DNA of 29,753 bases from 9FT-COMBO-53-11 sp035291485 (GCA_035291485.1 DATDSA010000026.1:1-29753); one strand, 5' to 3'. Numbered from the stretch's first letter, positions 19,843 to 27,221 are shown. Numbers and translations: made by a program. The notes: generated from the sequence alone by a model not told the origin.

Positions 19843-22670
19843 TTAGACTTGTCGTCGCCGGTCCCGGAACGGGAAAGACGACCTTCATCACCAACGAAAT
19901 TCGTAAACTACTGGAGAAGGGGACCGACCCTTCCCGCATCCTGGCGCTGACTTTTACCGATAAAGCGTCTCAGGAGATGCTGGGAAGATTGGACGAGGCC
20001 ATGCCCCTGGGTTATGAGCCGCCGTGGGTCTCTACCTTTCACTCCTTCTGCGATCGGATCCTCCGCCAGGAAGGGTTGGAAATCGAGCTCGACCCGGTTT
20101 ACAAAATCCTTTCCGAGCCGGAGGCCTGGTTGCTCCTGCGGCGAAATCTCTACGACCTCCCCCTGGATTACTACCGACCGCTGGGAAACCCGACCAAATT
20201 CTTGAGTGCCCTGCTTGATCTCTTCTCTCGCGCCAAGGACGAGGAGGTGTCTCCCAGCGAATATTTCTCCTGGGCGAAGGCCACCCATCAAAAATCAAAA
20301 AGCGGAGATGAAAAAGAGGAATCCCGCCGACAACTAGAACTCGCTCGGATCTACGAAGCCTATCAAAAACTATTGCTAAAAAAATCCCACCTTGATTTTG
20401 GCGACCTCATTATTTGGACAATTAAGTTGTTCAATGATAGACCCGGCATTCTCAAGCGCTACCGTGACCAGTTCACCCACATCTTCGTGGATGAGTTCCA
20501 AGATACCAACTCCGCCCAGTTCTCTCTCATCAAACTTCTTGCTCCTAAAGGTGCAAAAATTGGCTCCCCTAACCTCACGGTCGTTGGCGACGATGATCAA
20601 GCAATCTATAAGTGGCGCGGTGCTAGTGTTTCCAACATCCTGGAGTTTAAGAAAACCTATCCCGCCTGCCGAACTTCAGTTCTCAACACATCCTATCGTC
20701 TCACCGATACACTGGCGCAAAGGTCACACCGGATGATCGAGAACAATAATCCCGATCGTCTGGAGGTACGTCTCAAAAATGTCTCGAAAAATCTCAAAAC
20801 TCTCAAGACCGGCCCGGATCCGGTTTTTCTATACGCGAGATCGGCAGAGGAGGAAACCGAATTGGTTTTGAGGAAAGTTGTGGAATTGGTGAACACCGAG
20901 GGAAAAAACTTCTCCGATTTTGCGATTTTGGCGCGCGCCAACGCCCATCTCGACCCGTTTGTGGCGGCGCTCAAGAGGCATGAGCTGCCTTTCCAAATTG
21001 TCGGTAATCGCGGGCTCTTTGAACAAGAGGAGGTGGCCGCTCTTTTGGCGGTTCTGCGCGTGATCAGGGACCCTGACGACAACATCTCGTGGTATAAGGT
21101 TTTAAACATTCCGGCCTTCAAGATCCCGCTCGAGCGGACACTCCAACTTTTGGCAACTTCCCAAAAAGAGAGTATCCCGCTTATTGAAATTTTGAGGCGC
21201 GAGAGAATTAAAGCCCTGGACGTAATTCACGATTTAGCGAAGGATGCGTTTAAAGTTTCCCCCTCGCACCTCCTTTTTGATTTCGTGCGGAAGAGCGGCT
21301 ACATTAAGAACCTGGAAGAACCGCCCACTCTCGAAAACCAACTCAAGATCGAAAACATTGCCCTGTTCTTCCAAAAGATTCAGCAATTTGAAGCGGAAGT
21401 TAAGGAACCCAATGTCCCGGAGCTGGTGGATTATCTGGATCTTTTAATCGAAGCGGGGGAGTCGCCGGCGCAGGCGGTGATCGAGGACGTGGATACGATC
21501 AACTTGATGACGGCCCATGCCGCTAAGGGTTTGGAATTTCCGGTGGTTTTTATGGTCTCGCTCACGGCCGACCGCTTTCCGACTCGCCAGCGCTCCGCCG
21601 CGTTGGAACTTCCCGAACACTTCGTTAAAGAGTTTAGGTATCTCAGCCGGAGCCGAAAGGACTTGCCCACCGAAGCCTTGGCGAAGACGGGGCATCAACA
21701 GGAAGAGAGGCGCCTCTTCTACGTGGGCGCCACCCGCGCGTCGGAACGGCTTTTTCTCTCCTACGCCAAGAGCTACGGCGGCGTCCAAGAGAAACGGCCC
21801 TCGCCCTTTATCCTGGAATTGGGGGTGGAAGTTCCGACCTCACCGGCGACTGGATTTTCGGTCGAAATTCCTGCGGTTAAGGAATCCGCCAAGAAGGAGC
21901 CGGATCTCAAGCTCCTAGTTCCCGAAAAGCTTTCCTACTCTCAACTCAGCGACTACGAGACCTGTCCGTGGCGGTATCGCTACAAATACGTGCTGCGGCT
22001 GCCGGCCCCGCCCACCCCGCCGACGAGCTTCGGCATCTCTCTGCACGAGACTCTGCGGGAGTTCGAGATGCGGCGGATCAATGGAGAAGCGGTGTCCTTG
22101 GGGCAATTCTTGAAAATGTACCGTGAACATTTTCTCAGCGGAGGCTACCGCCAACTGAAGGAAAAAGAAGCTTACTTCCAGCGAGGCAAGAAGCTGCTAA
22201 CCGATTTCTACCAGAGGCATCAACAAAAGCTGTTTCCGCCCTTTATGGTGGAAAAGGGATTTGAGATCAAGCTGGGAGGAAAAACGCTGGCAGGTCGGAT
22301 CGACCGGATCGGTAAGAACTCCGCCGGCGAGTTTGAACTGATCGATTTCAAGGGCGGGGAAACCTCCCGGAAGGAAGAAGGGGACTTGATCAAAAAGGCG
22401 CAGAAGGATGATCAGCTTTTCCTCTACACCCTGGCGGCGAAGAAGGCGTTGGGAATCACTCCCAAGTCGGTGGCGCTGTTTTATTTGGACGGCGGGAAAT
22501 TGGTGGAAGCAAAGTTTGACGAGAAGGAGATCGAGAAGAGAACGGCTGAGATCGAGGAGCGGATCCGGAAGATATCTCGCGGTGATTTCGAGGCGACTCC
22601 CGGACCGCAGTGCGTCTGGTGCCCTTTTAACCAGATCTGCGAGTTCTCACAAGCCGACCGTTATCGATAG
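19839..22670 (+). CDS. UvrD/PcrA-type helicase fused to PD-(D/E)xK nuclease with Fe-S motif
   Basis: A 943-residue superfamily 1A helicase. Motifs: Walker A AGPGTGKTT at 7-15, Ia LTFTDKASQEML, II FVDEFQDTN near 216, III GDDDQAIYKWRG near 250, V TAHAAKGLEFPVVF near 555 and VI YVGATRASERLFL near 630. The C-terminal nuclease (from about 695) has C708 in TCPWRYRYK, the catalytic ELIDFKGG near 833, and C925-x2-C928-x5-C934, the Cys pattern of the AddB/AdnB iron-sulphur nuclease. It probably processes double-strand breaks as a single-chain AdnA/AddB-like enzyme. It starts by ATGA overlap and ends overlapping the convergent protease gene by 10 bases. Confidence 0.93.
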   Translation: MIRLVVAGPGTGKTTFITNEIRKLLEKGTDPSRILALTFTDKASQEMLGRLDEAMPLGYEPPWVSTFHSFCDRILRQEGLEIELDPVYKILSEPEAWLLLRRNLYDLPLDYYRPLGNPTKFLSALLDLFSRAKDEEVSPSEYFSWAKATHQKSKSGDEKEESRRQLELARIYEAYQKLLLKKSHLDFGDLIIWTIKLFNDRPGILKRYRDQFTHIFVDEFQDTNSAQFSLIKLLAPKGAKIGSPNLTVVGDDDQAIYKWRGASVSNILEFKKTYPACRTSVLNTSYRLTDTLAQRSHRMIENNNPDRLEVRLKNVSKNLKTLKTGPDPVFLYARSAEEETELVLRKVVELVNTEGKNFSDFAILARANAHLDPFVAALKRHELPFQIVGNRGLFEQEEVAALLAVLRVIRDPDDNISWYKVLNIPAFKIPLERTLQLLATSQKESIPLIEILRRERIKALDVIHDLAKDAFKVSPSHLLFDFVRKSGYIKNLEEPPTLENQLKIENIALFFQKIQQFEAEVKEPNVPELVDYLDLLIEAGESPAQAVIEDVDTINLMTAHAAKGLEFPVVFMVSLTADRFPTRQRSAALELPEHFVKEFRYLSRSRKDLPTEALAKTGHQQEERRLFYVGATRASERLFLSYAKSYGGVQEKRPSPFILELGVEVPTSPATGFSVEIPAVKESAKKEPDLKLLVPEKLSYSQLSDYETCPWRYRYKYVLRLPAPPTPPTSFGISLHETLREFEMRRINGEAVSLGQFLKMYREHFLSGGYRQLKEKEAYFQRGKKLLTDFYQRHQQKLFPPFMVEKGFEIKLGGKTLAGRIDRIGKNSAGEFELIDFKGGETSRKEEGDLIKKAQKDDQLFLYTLAAKKALGITPKSVALFYLDGGKLVEAKFDEKEIEKRTAEIEERIRKISRGDFEATPGPQCVWCPFNQICEFSQADRYR

Positions 22671-23419
22671 AGTTCTTGGATGCCGGTGATATCGGGGGCG
22701 GCGAGGTCGCGCTTCTTGGTTTCACCCTCGGTTCCATAACCGTACATGGTTGCTTCGGAACAGGTTGTGTCGTATTGGTCGTTCAACCCGGCGGCGTGCC
22801 CCAGCTCGTGGGTGAGGATGTTCTGGTAGTCCATCTTGGCGGGATCGGGTGTTGCGGTAAAGCTCCAGTCGAAATCCGTGTTGTCCAGGACCATGTCCCA
22901 TTCGATCAACTCGCGGGCGAAGGTGGGACCGTAGAAGTATCCCCAGACGGTGGTGACGCCGATAACCCCCGATTCTTCGATCTGGCCGAAGTAGAGCTCG
23001 TTTTTGTCGTCGGGGGCGGCGGTGTCGGTCCCGTCCACTAACCCAGAAGGATCCCGTGAACCAAAGACGTCAAAAGAGACTCGAGAATCCCAGGTTTCCA
23101 GCGAATTTTCCGTGGCTGGATCGTTGACGTCGGTGACGTAGGACTCGGTGTTTTTCCAGCGGGCCCCCTTGGAGAGGAAGCCGTAGCACTTGGGGGCGCG
23201 GGCGGCTCCACTTCCCCCGGGCTTGGCAAATCCGGCAGCGTAGCGAAGAATCGCATAACCCTGGGCGCCGCTGACACTGCGGCCAAGATAGTAGAGGCCA
23301 TCGGAGATTTTAACGGCCGAAGAGGGGAGCCTGAAAGCCTTTCCGGGCTGGGCGAGAACCACCGATCCCCAGAACAGGAGGACGGTGAGAATGGCAGCAA
23401 CGCCGATTAATCTTTTCAT
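22661..23419 (-). CDS. Exported matrixin-type zinc metalloprotease
   Basis: A 252-residue protein with a clear signal peptide (residues 1-23, cleavage after VVLAQ). The zinc site is HELGHAAGLND near residue 210, a metzincin H-E-x-x-H-x-x-G-x-x-H/D pattern with Asp as third ligand, followed by the Met-turn in EATMYGYG. This fits peptidase family M10-like bacterial enzymes. Targets outside the cell are unknown. The gene lies 43 bases after the ccdA-like gene on the same strand but has its own promoter-like elements, so it may be a separate unit. Confidence 0.85.
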   Translation of the reverse strand: MKRLIGVAAILTVLLFWGSVVLAQPGKAFRLPSSAVKISDGLYYLGRSVSGAQGYAILRYAAGFAKPGGSGAARAPKCYGFLSKGARWKNTESYVTDVNDPATENSLETWDSRVSFDVFGSRDPSGLVDGTDTAAPDDKNELYFGQIEESGVIGVTTVWGYFYGPTFARELIEWDMVLDNTDFDWSFTATPDPAKMDYQNILTHELGHAAGLNDQYDTTCSEATMYGYGTEGETKKRDLAAPDITGIQELYR

Positions 23420-23427
23420 TAGAGGTC

Positions 23428-23457
23428 AGGCTAGCACAATTGGGTTATTTGGAGCAA
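23428..23457 (-). promoter_or_regulatory. Promoter of the metalloprotease gene
   Basis: On the minus strand TTGCTC (23457-23452), 18 bases, extended TGC-TAGCCT (23433-23428), then 8 bases and the ATG at 23419. Confidence 0.4.
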
Positions 23458-23462
23458 GAGCT

Positions 23463-24311
23463 CTATCGATCCTTCTTGCCGCGGAAGGTTTGGTACCAGA
23501 GAAAACCAAAAATGGCGAGCACCGCGGCACCGAACAGCACATTGATGTAAGGAATTTGTCCCAGGGTCTGCTGGAGCTGGGAGACAAGCGCGGTAAGCTT
23601 CTGAGCGCTCTCCGCCATTGAGAAATCGGTGGCGAGCGTCAGGTAGATGACCAGGGTGCCCATCCCCAGGAAAATCAGAGAGGAGATCAGGTTGCTTCGC
23701 AGGATCGGAAAGGTTTTTCCACCGAGTTCCAACTGCATAATTGGTTTCTTGAGCCAGTTCCCGTTGAGCACCCTCTTGCTATCGATGAAATAGGACATCA
23801 CATAGAGCGGGAAGACCATCCCCAGGACATAGAAGGCCCCGATCAGGATTGCCAGCCAGAACGAGGGAGCGAGGAAACTGAGAGTGAGGACCCCCGCGAG
23901 GACCGGGGCGCAGCAGGCGCTCGTAATTCCGGAAACAACTCCCAGAGTGAAGATGGAAGCGAAATCCGGCTGTTCAATGTTGGGTTGGCTCAAGCGCGGC
24001 ATCGGCAGCTTGATCCCCAGAAACGCCAGCACTCCAAACAGGATCATCAGCAAACCTCCCGTTAGGTAGATTTGGTCGTGGTAGCGAAAAACAAAGACAG
24101 AGAGCGCCTGGACTCCCAGGACCGCCGGGAGAAGCACCACGAAAATACCGAGCGAAAAAACAAAGGTCATTAAGAGCACTTTTCTCCTTTCGCGGAAAAT
24201 GTTTCCCAGATAAGCAGGAAGAAGATAGGTCACACAGCAGGGGGCGAAGAGCGCGATCATCCCGGCGATAAAAGCGCTGATGAGGGAAGCGTAGATAATG
24301 GTGTTGTCCAT
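23463..24311 (-). CDS. CcdA/DsbD-like membrane thiol transporter with CC motifs
   Basis: A 282-residue protein with at least six helices. LFAPCCVTYLLPAYLG (C25-C26) and SGITSACCAPVLAGV (C133-C134) sit in the two symmetry-related helices where CcdA and DsbD carry their single redox cysteines, so this protein has vicinal cysteine pairs instead. The family moves reducing equivalents across the membrane to exported thioredoxin-like or copper/haem-handling proteins. A C-terminal helix after residue 250 is additional. It starts immediately after the stop of the preceding gene and is the last of the csoR operon proper. Confidence 0.82.
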   Translation of the reverse strand: MDNTIIYASLISAFIAGMIALFAPCCVTYLLPAYLGNIFRERRKVLLMTFVFSLGIFVVLLPAVLGVQALSVFVFRYHDQIYLTGGLLMILFGVLAFLGIKLPMPRLSQPNIEQPDFASIFTLGVVSGITSACCAPVLAGVLTLSFLAPSFWLAILIGAFYVLGMVFPLYVMSYFIDSKRVLNGNWLKKPIMQLELGGKTFPILRSNLISSLIFLGMGTLVIYLTLATDFSMAESAQKLTALVSQLQQTLGQIPYINVLFGAAVLAIFGFLWYQTFRGKKDR

Positions 24312-25256
24312 CTAGACGCCGCAGCTGCCGCCGCCGGAGTCCAGGCCAGGGACGTCCTTGACCTGGCTACTGATCACCGCCGAGCCGGAGGCGGAAGAGT
24401 ACTCTGGGCCGAGAATCGTTTTGGGATTCAGCTCGCCCCATTCCTTGCCCTGCTGACTAAAGTAGACCGCAGTCTCCAGATAGGTTTGGGGGAACCAGAA
24501 AGAATTGAAAGCCAGGACGTCGCGGTAGATCTGTTCCTCCGAAAGTCCCGCGGCGACCTCTAACTCGACCAGGCCGAGCGCTGCCATTCCGTGATTGCAG
24601 TCGGGGAACGAGGTGGGATTGTCGCAGCAGGGCCGATAGATGCCGTCGGTGATTTTCTTCACCAGGTCCTGTTGGAAATCATTCAGCTGAACCAGTTCTT
24701 GGCTGCTGTAGAGTTCGGTGGCGGATTTCTTTCCCAGGGTCCACCCGCCGGTGGAGGCGAAGTTCCCCAGGTCGGTGCCGCTGTTTTTCATCGGTCCTTC
24801 GTCCAGCACCTTGCTCTTTTGGGTCAGTCCGAAAGCCCAGAGGGTGTCAACAACGAATTGGGAATTATTTTCATTTATGCCAATCGGTTTGGTTGACCCA
24901 CCTTTAAGAATGTCCAACTCATCCTCGCCGTTGGTGGGAGAGTTGAAGAGTTGTTGGTATTGTTTCTCGTCAATGGCACCGACATCGATGAGTTTTTTAC
25001 CGATGTCTCCCCAGGTAATTGAAGTGGCATAACCTGCCGCTGGCAGGACCTCTGCCTTGAGATTCTTAACTAGATTTTCCGAATCCTTGGTTGAAGAACC
25101 GCGGGTTAGGAGGATGTACCCGCCGGCGGCGGTGAGGACCCCCACGTTGATCGCCAGCAGGATTGCCAGGTAGAGCGGCAGGGGAGAGCGAAGCAGTTTT
25201 TTGAGTTTGTTCGTGAGGGCCGCGCGTTTGATCCTAAGCCTAATTTTTAATGACAT
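24312..25256 (-). CDS. Membrane-anchored protein with PCC / CNHG motif, function unknown
   Basis: A 314-residue protein with one membrane helix at about residues 28-50 and a large outer domain. The striking part is RPCCDNPTSFPDCNHGMA (C210, C211, C220, H222), followed by a helical AALGLVELEVAAGLSEEQI, and a C-terminal GGGSCGV with one more Cys. This arrangement looks like a metal or redox site; I do not recognise a named family, although I believe similar CNHG proteins occur in CPR genomes. It lies between a DUF1573 protein, whose end it overlaps, and the CcdA-like protein. ATG 25256 is preferred to 25286, which would add 10 residues. Confidence 0.7.
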   Translation of the reverse strand: MSLKIRLRIKRAALTNKLKKLLRSPLPLYLAILLAINVGVLTAAGGYILLTRGSSTKDSENLVKNLKAEVLPAAGYATSITWGDIGKKLIDVGAIDEKQYQQLFNSPTNGEDELDILKGGSTKPIGINENNSQFVVDTLWAFGLTQKSKVLDEGPMKNSGTDLGNFASTGGWTLGKKSATELYSSQELVQLNDFQQDLVKKITDGIYRPCCDNPTSFPDCNHGMAALGLVELEVAAGLSEEQIYRDVLAFNSFWFPQTYLETAVYFSQQGKEWGELNPKTILGPEYSSASGSAVISSQVKDVPGLDSGGGSCGV

Positions 25257-25779
25257 CGCCGTTGAGCTTAAACTCCATACTCTCATTTTTGGGGTCGTTG
25301 GTTTTGATAGAGATCAATCTCTCGATCGGTCCGGTGGCTGTCGGCCCGTGGAAGAGGGGGTCGAAGATAACGGATACGGTCGCCGTTTTTCCGGGTGCTA
25401 CTTTTCCAATCCAAGAAGAAGTGGAATGCATTCCGAAGTAAGGACTAGCGACTCCCTCGATCGTAATTTGAGCGCTGGTGCAGGCGCAGGAGGTGAGGAT
25501 GTTGGCTAGTTCCAGTTCTCCGGTACCGCGGTTCTCGATCACAAATTCATGAGTGGCGTTGCCGTCATTGATGTTGATCTCGCCCCACTCGAAAGAGGTA
25601 TGGTCGGTGTAAAACTGGCCGGCGCCGCCTGTTAGTTTTGCCGGTCCGGAACCGGTGGCCAGGAGGAACCCGCCCACCAGGGTGAGAATGGTAAGGGCGC
25701 CGATGAGTAATCCGGCGAGAGGGATCTTAAAGGTGCGGGCTTTTTCTTTTGTTGGTTCCTCGCAGCAGTCTTTTTTCAT
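25240..25779 (-). CDS. Membrane-anchored DUF1573 protein with N-terminal CC
   Basis: A 179-residue protein. The short cytoplasmic start MKKDCCEEPTKEK has a Cys pair (C5-C6), a membrane helix spans about 18-41, and residues 55-178 form a DUF1573 Ig-like domain: FEWGEININDGNATHEFVIE, NRGTGELELANILTSCACTS (C98 and C100) and SIKTNDPKNES. DUF1573 domains are exported and of unknown function. The SCAC motif is conserved in the family and could bind metal. GAGGTGATC lies 5 bases before the ATG inside the csoR end, and the two genes overlap as ATGA, so translation is coupled. Confidence 0.82.
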   Translation of the reverse strand: MKKDCCEEPTKEKARTFKIPLAGLLIGALTILTLVGGFLLATGSGPAKLTGGAGQFYTDHTSFEWGEININDGNATHEFVIENRGTGELELANILTSCACTSAQITIEGVASPYFGMHSTSSWIGKVAPGKTATVSVIFDPLFHGPTATGPIERLISIKTNDPKNESMEFKLNGDVIKN

Positions 25780-26039
25780 TTGCGGATCACCTCAAAGAGG
25801 TCCATCAGCTCCTTGGTAACCTCTTTCGATTTTCCGGAACGAACCCCGTCCTGGACGCAGCTGTTCATGTGCTCTTCCATAATCAAGTGGTCCATTTCTT
25901 TCATCGCTCGCTGGATTGCCAGAGATAGAGTAAGAACATCCATACAATATCGGTCCTCATCGACCATCTTTTCCAACCCCCCAAGTTGTCCCTTGAGGAT
26001 TTGGAGCCGGCGTTTAACACTCTCTTTGGAGGCTTTCAT
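25776..26039 (-). CDS. csoR: CsoR-family copper-sensing repressor
   Basis: An 87-residue all-helical repressor of the DUF156/CsoR family. Cys32 in DRYCMDVL, His57 and Cys61 in EEHMNSC are the three Cu(I) ligands that separate CsoR from the persulfide sensor CstR, which lacks the His. RRLQILKGQLGGLEKMV carries the basic DNA-contact residues. Apo-CsoR binds its operator and copper releases it. The palindrome at 26100-26116 lies in its own promoter, so it is autoregulated and controls the genes that follow. No copper ATPase or CopZ chaperone is present in the window. Confidence 0.92.
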   Translation of the reverse strand: MKASKESVKRRLQILKGQLGGLEKMVDEDRYCMDVLTLSLAIQRAMKEMDHLIMEEHMNSCVQDGVRSGKSKEVTKELMDLFEVIRK

Positions 26040-26058
26040 TTTGGTTCTTTCAAAATGT

Positions 26059-26082
26059 TAGGCTCGCTTGAGCGAGCCGTCC
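26059..26082 (+). repeat. TAGG/CCGTCC palindromic repeat, copy in the csoR leader
   Basis: TAGG, stem GGCTCGCT-TG-AGCGAGCC, CCGTCC end. On the minus strand it forms a stable hairpin in the csoR 5' leader, between the promoter and the ATG. Confidence 0.65.
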
Positions 26083-26093
26083 ATTTCTTCATT

Positions 26094-26123
26094 AATATAA
26101 TACCCCCGGGGGGTATATGTCAA
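26094..26123 (-). promoter_or_regulatory. csoR operon promoter with CsoR operator in the spacer
   Basis: On the minus strand the perfect -35 TTGACA (26123-26118) is followed by an 18-base spacer and TATATT (26099-26094). The spacer holds the palindrome TATACCCCCCGGGGGTAT (26117-26100), the G/C-tract type of operator bound by CsoR/RcnR repressors. A repressor here would block polymerase directly. Confidence 0.85.
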
Positions 26124-26125
26124 TG

Positions 26126-26148
26126 GGACGGTCGCTTCGAGTGACCTA
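26126..26148 (-). repeat. TAGG/CCGTCC palindromic repeat, inverted copy
   Basis: On the minus strand it reads TAGGTC, an inexact stem, and GACCGTCC, then runs straight into the csoR -35 box 2-3 bases later. Confidence 0.6.
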
Positions 26149-26156
26149 TCCATTGC

Positions 26157-26192
26157 TAGGTTGCCATAGGCAGCCGTCCAAGAAGCACCCGC
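26157..26192 (+). repeat. TAGG/CCGTCC palindromic repeat plus direct-repeat unit 1
   Basis: The 23-base palindrome 26157-26179 (TAGGTTGCC ... GGCAGCCGTCC) continues into AAGAAGCACCCGC. The stretch 26169-26192 recurs at 26258-26281 with two mismatches. Confidence 0.65.
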
Positions 26193-26219
26193 AGCGGAGC
26201 GAGGAGCTTATTTGTTAAA

Positions 26220-26245
26220 GCGAAGCTTTAAACAATGATTATCCT
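26220..26245. repeat. AT-rich hairpin with TTCG-type loop
   Basis: TTGTTAAAG / CTTTAAACAA with a short GCGAA loop, one bulged base; on the minus strand the loop is CTTCG and ATAAGCTCC follows. It may end transcription of the Fem-like gene on the minus strand. Confidence 0.4.
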
Positions 26246-26281
26246 TAGCCCGTCTCGGGCAGTCGTCCAAAAAGCACCCGC
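26246..26281 (+). repeat. Diverged palindromic repeat plus direct-repeat unit 2
   Basis: 23 bases 26246-26268 (TAGCCCG-TCT-CGGGCAGTCGTCC) with a shifted perfect stem, then AAAAAGCACCCGC. It aligns base for base with the element at 26157-26192. Confidence 0.6.
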
Positions 26282-26285
26282 GCAA

Positions 26286-27206
26286 CTATATTCCCGCGAT
26301 TCTGAAAATAAATTTAACGAGGGGATGGTAGTACTTAATGAGCGGCCGGGGGTACTCGATTTCTTTTCCGCCGAATTTTTTCTTGAACGCCGTGAATCCC
26401 TGCCAACTCCGGGTGGCGCGGTGAAATCGGGGATCATAAACGCCGGCGAGATCCAGATTTTTTACCCCCCCAACCTTCAGTCCTCGGATCGTTTCCCAGA
26501 GCAGAAAGTAGGAGGCGTAGAGGCCCTGGCCTTCCCGGGATGAGGCGGAGTGGGTTCCGTCCCCCAACAGGACAAAGGTGCCCGCCAACGGGGTGTGAGA
26601 TTGAGAGTAGGCTAAGAAGAGAGCGGCGTTCGGTCCGAAGATTTCGGCCTTTTTTCGGAGTTGGTCAAAGGTGGGGGTCCAGAAATGTTGCCGCCGGCCG
26701 GTTTCTTTCAAGAGTTGGTGGAACTCGGCCAGCGCTTTATCAAATCCCGGTTCTCCCAGCTTGAAGCCCGCCGCCCGCAGGTGATTGTTCTGCGCCTTGC
26801 GCACACTCTGCCGGGCGTCTTGGGAGAGGTCTTTCCAGAGTTCACCCTCGCTTTTGGTGAGATCGAGGATGACTGTTTTGGTAGCGAGATTGGGGCTAGA
26901 ATCATGGACAAAACCGTGATTAGTTAATAGTTCATAGGACGGCTCGGCTTCGCCGAACCTAGCAATCTGCTGATTGTTGACAGTTGATAGAGGTTCAATC
27001 TTTACGAAAAGGACGCGATGTTTCTTGGCCAGACGATCGATTTCCGCGACGGTCGGAATTTCAACCGGTCTCTGGATCTTAGCAACCGCGCCGAAGGGCG
27101 GGATTTTTCTGATAAAAACTTTTGTATTTCCCAGCTTTTCCACCAGCCATCCTTGCGATTCTAAATATTCTGCCCAGCCATCACTCTGTCTAAGATCGGG
27201 GTCCAT
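26286..27206 (-). CDS. Fem-like aminoacyl-tRNA-dependent peptidoglycan transferase (first of pair)
   Basis: A 306-residue member of the FemAB/FemX family (two GNAT domains), which adds amino acids from charged tRNA to the peptidoglycan or a related acceptor. Typical parts are DLTKSEGELWKDLSQDARQS with RKAQN, and the C-terminal LYASYFLLWETIRGLKVGG, NLDLAGVY and FTAFKKKFGGKEIEY. A copy of the TAGG/CCGTCC palindrome lies inside the gene (26937-26961) and encodes ARFGEAEPS near residues 82-90. The ATG lies 9 bases behind a TACAAT box shared with the divergent Fem-like gene. Confidence 0.85.
   Translation of the reverse strand: MDPDLRQSDGWAEYLESQGWLVEKLGNTKVFIRKIPPFGAVAKIQRPVEIPTVAEIDRLAKKHRVLFVKIEPLSTVNNQQIARFGEAEPSYELLTNHGFVHDSSPNLATKTVILDLTKSEGELWKDLSQDARQSVRKAQNNHLRAAGFKLGEPGFDKALAEFHQLLKETGRRQHFWTPTFDQLRKKAEIFGPNAALFLAYSQSHTPLAGTFVLLGDGTHSASSREGQGLYASYFLLWETIRGLKVGGVKNLDLAGVYDPRFHRATRSWQGFTAFKKKFGGKEIEYPRPLIKYYHPLVKFIFRIAGI
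26937..26961 (-). repeat. TAGG/CCGTCC palindromic repeat inside a coding sequence
   Basis: On the minus strand TAGG, stem GGTTCGGC-GAA-GCCGAGCC, CCGTCC; 25 bases, read in frame within the Fem-like gene. Confidence 0.6.
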
Positions 27207-27208
27207 TC

Positions 27209-27217
27209 TGGTAGCAT
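27209..27217 (+). promoter_or_regulatory. Extended -10 box of the second Fem-like gene
   Basis: TGG-TAGCAT is followed by 8 bases and the ATG at 27226; no ribosome site. It overlaps the opposite -10 box. Confidence 0.45.
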
Positions 27218-27221
27218 TGTA
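27216..27221 (-). promoter_or_regulatory. -10 box of the first Fem-like gene
   Basis: TACAAT on the minus strand, 9 bases before the ATG at 27206, overlapping by 2 bases the -10 box of the divergent gene. Confidence 0.45.

Noticed and set aside
26040..26285. CRISPR array
   Set aside because: The repeats are palindromic, occur in both orientations, have unequal spacing and differ in sequence; there are no cas genes.
26235..26543. Plus-strand frame of 102 codons
   Set aside because: It crosses the hairpin repeats and then runs antisense to the Fem-like gene.
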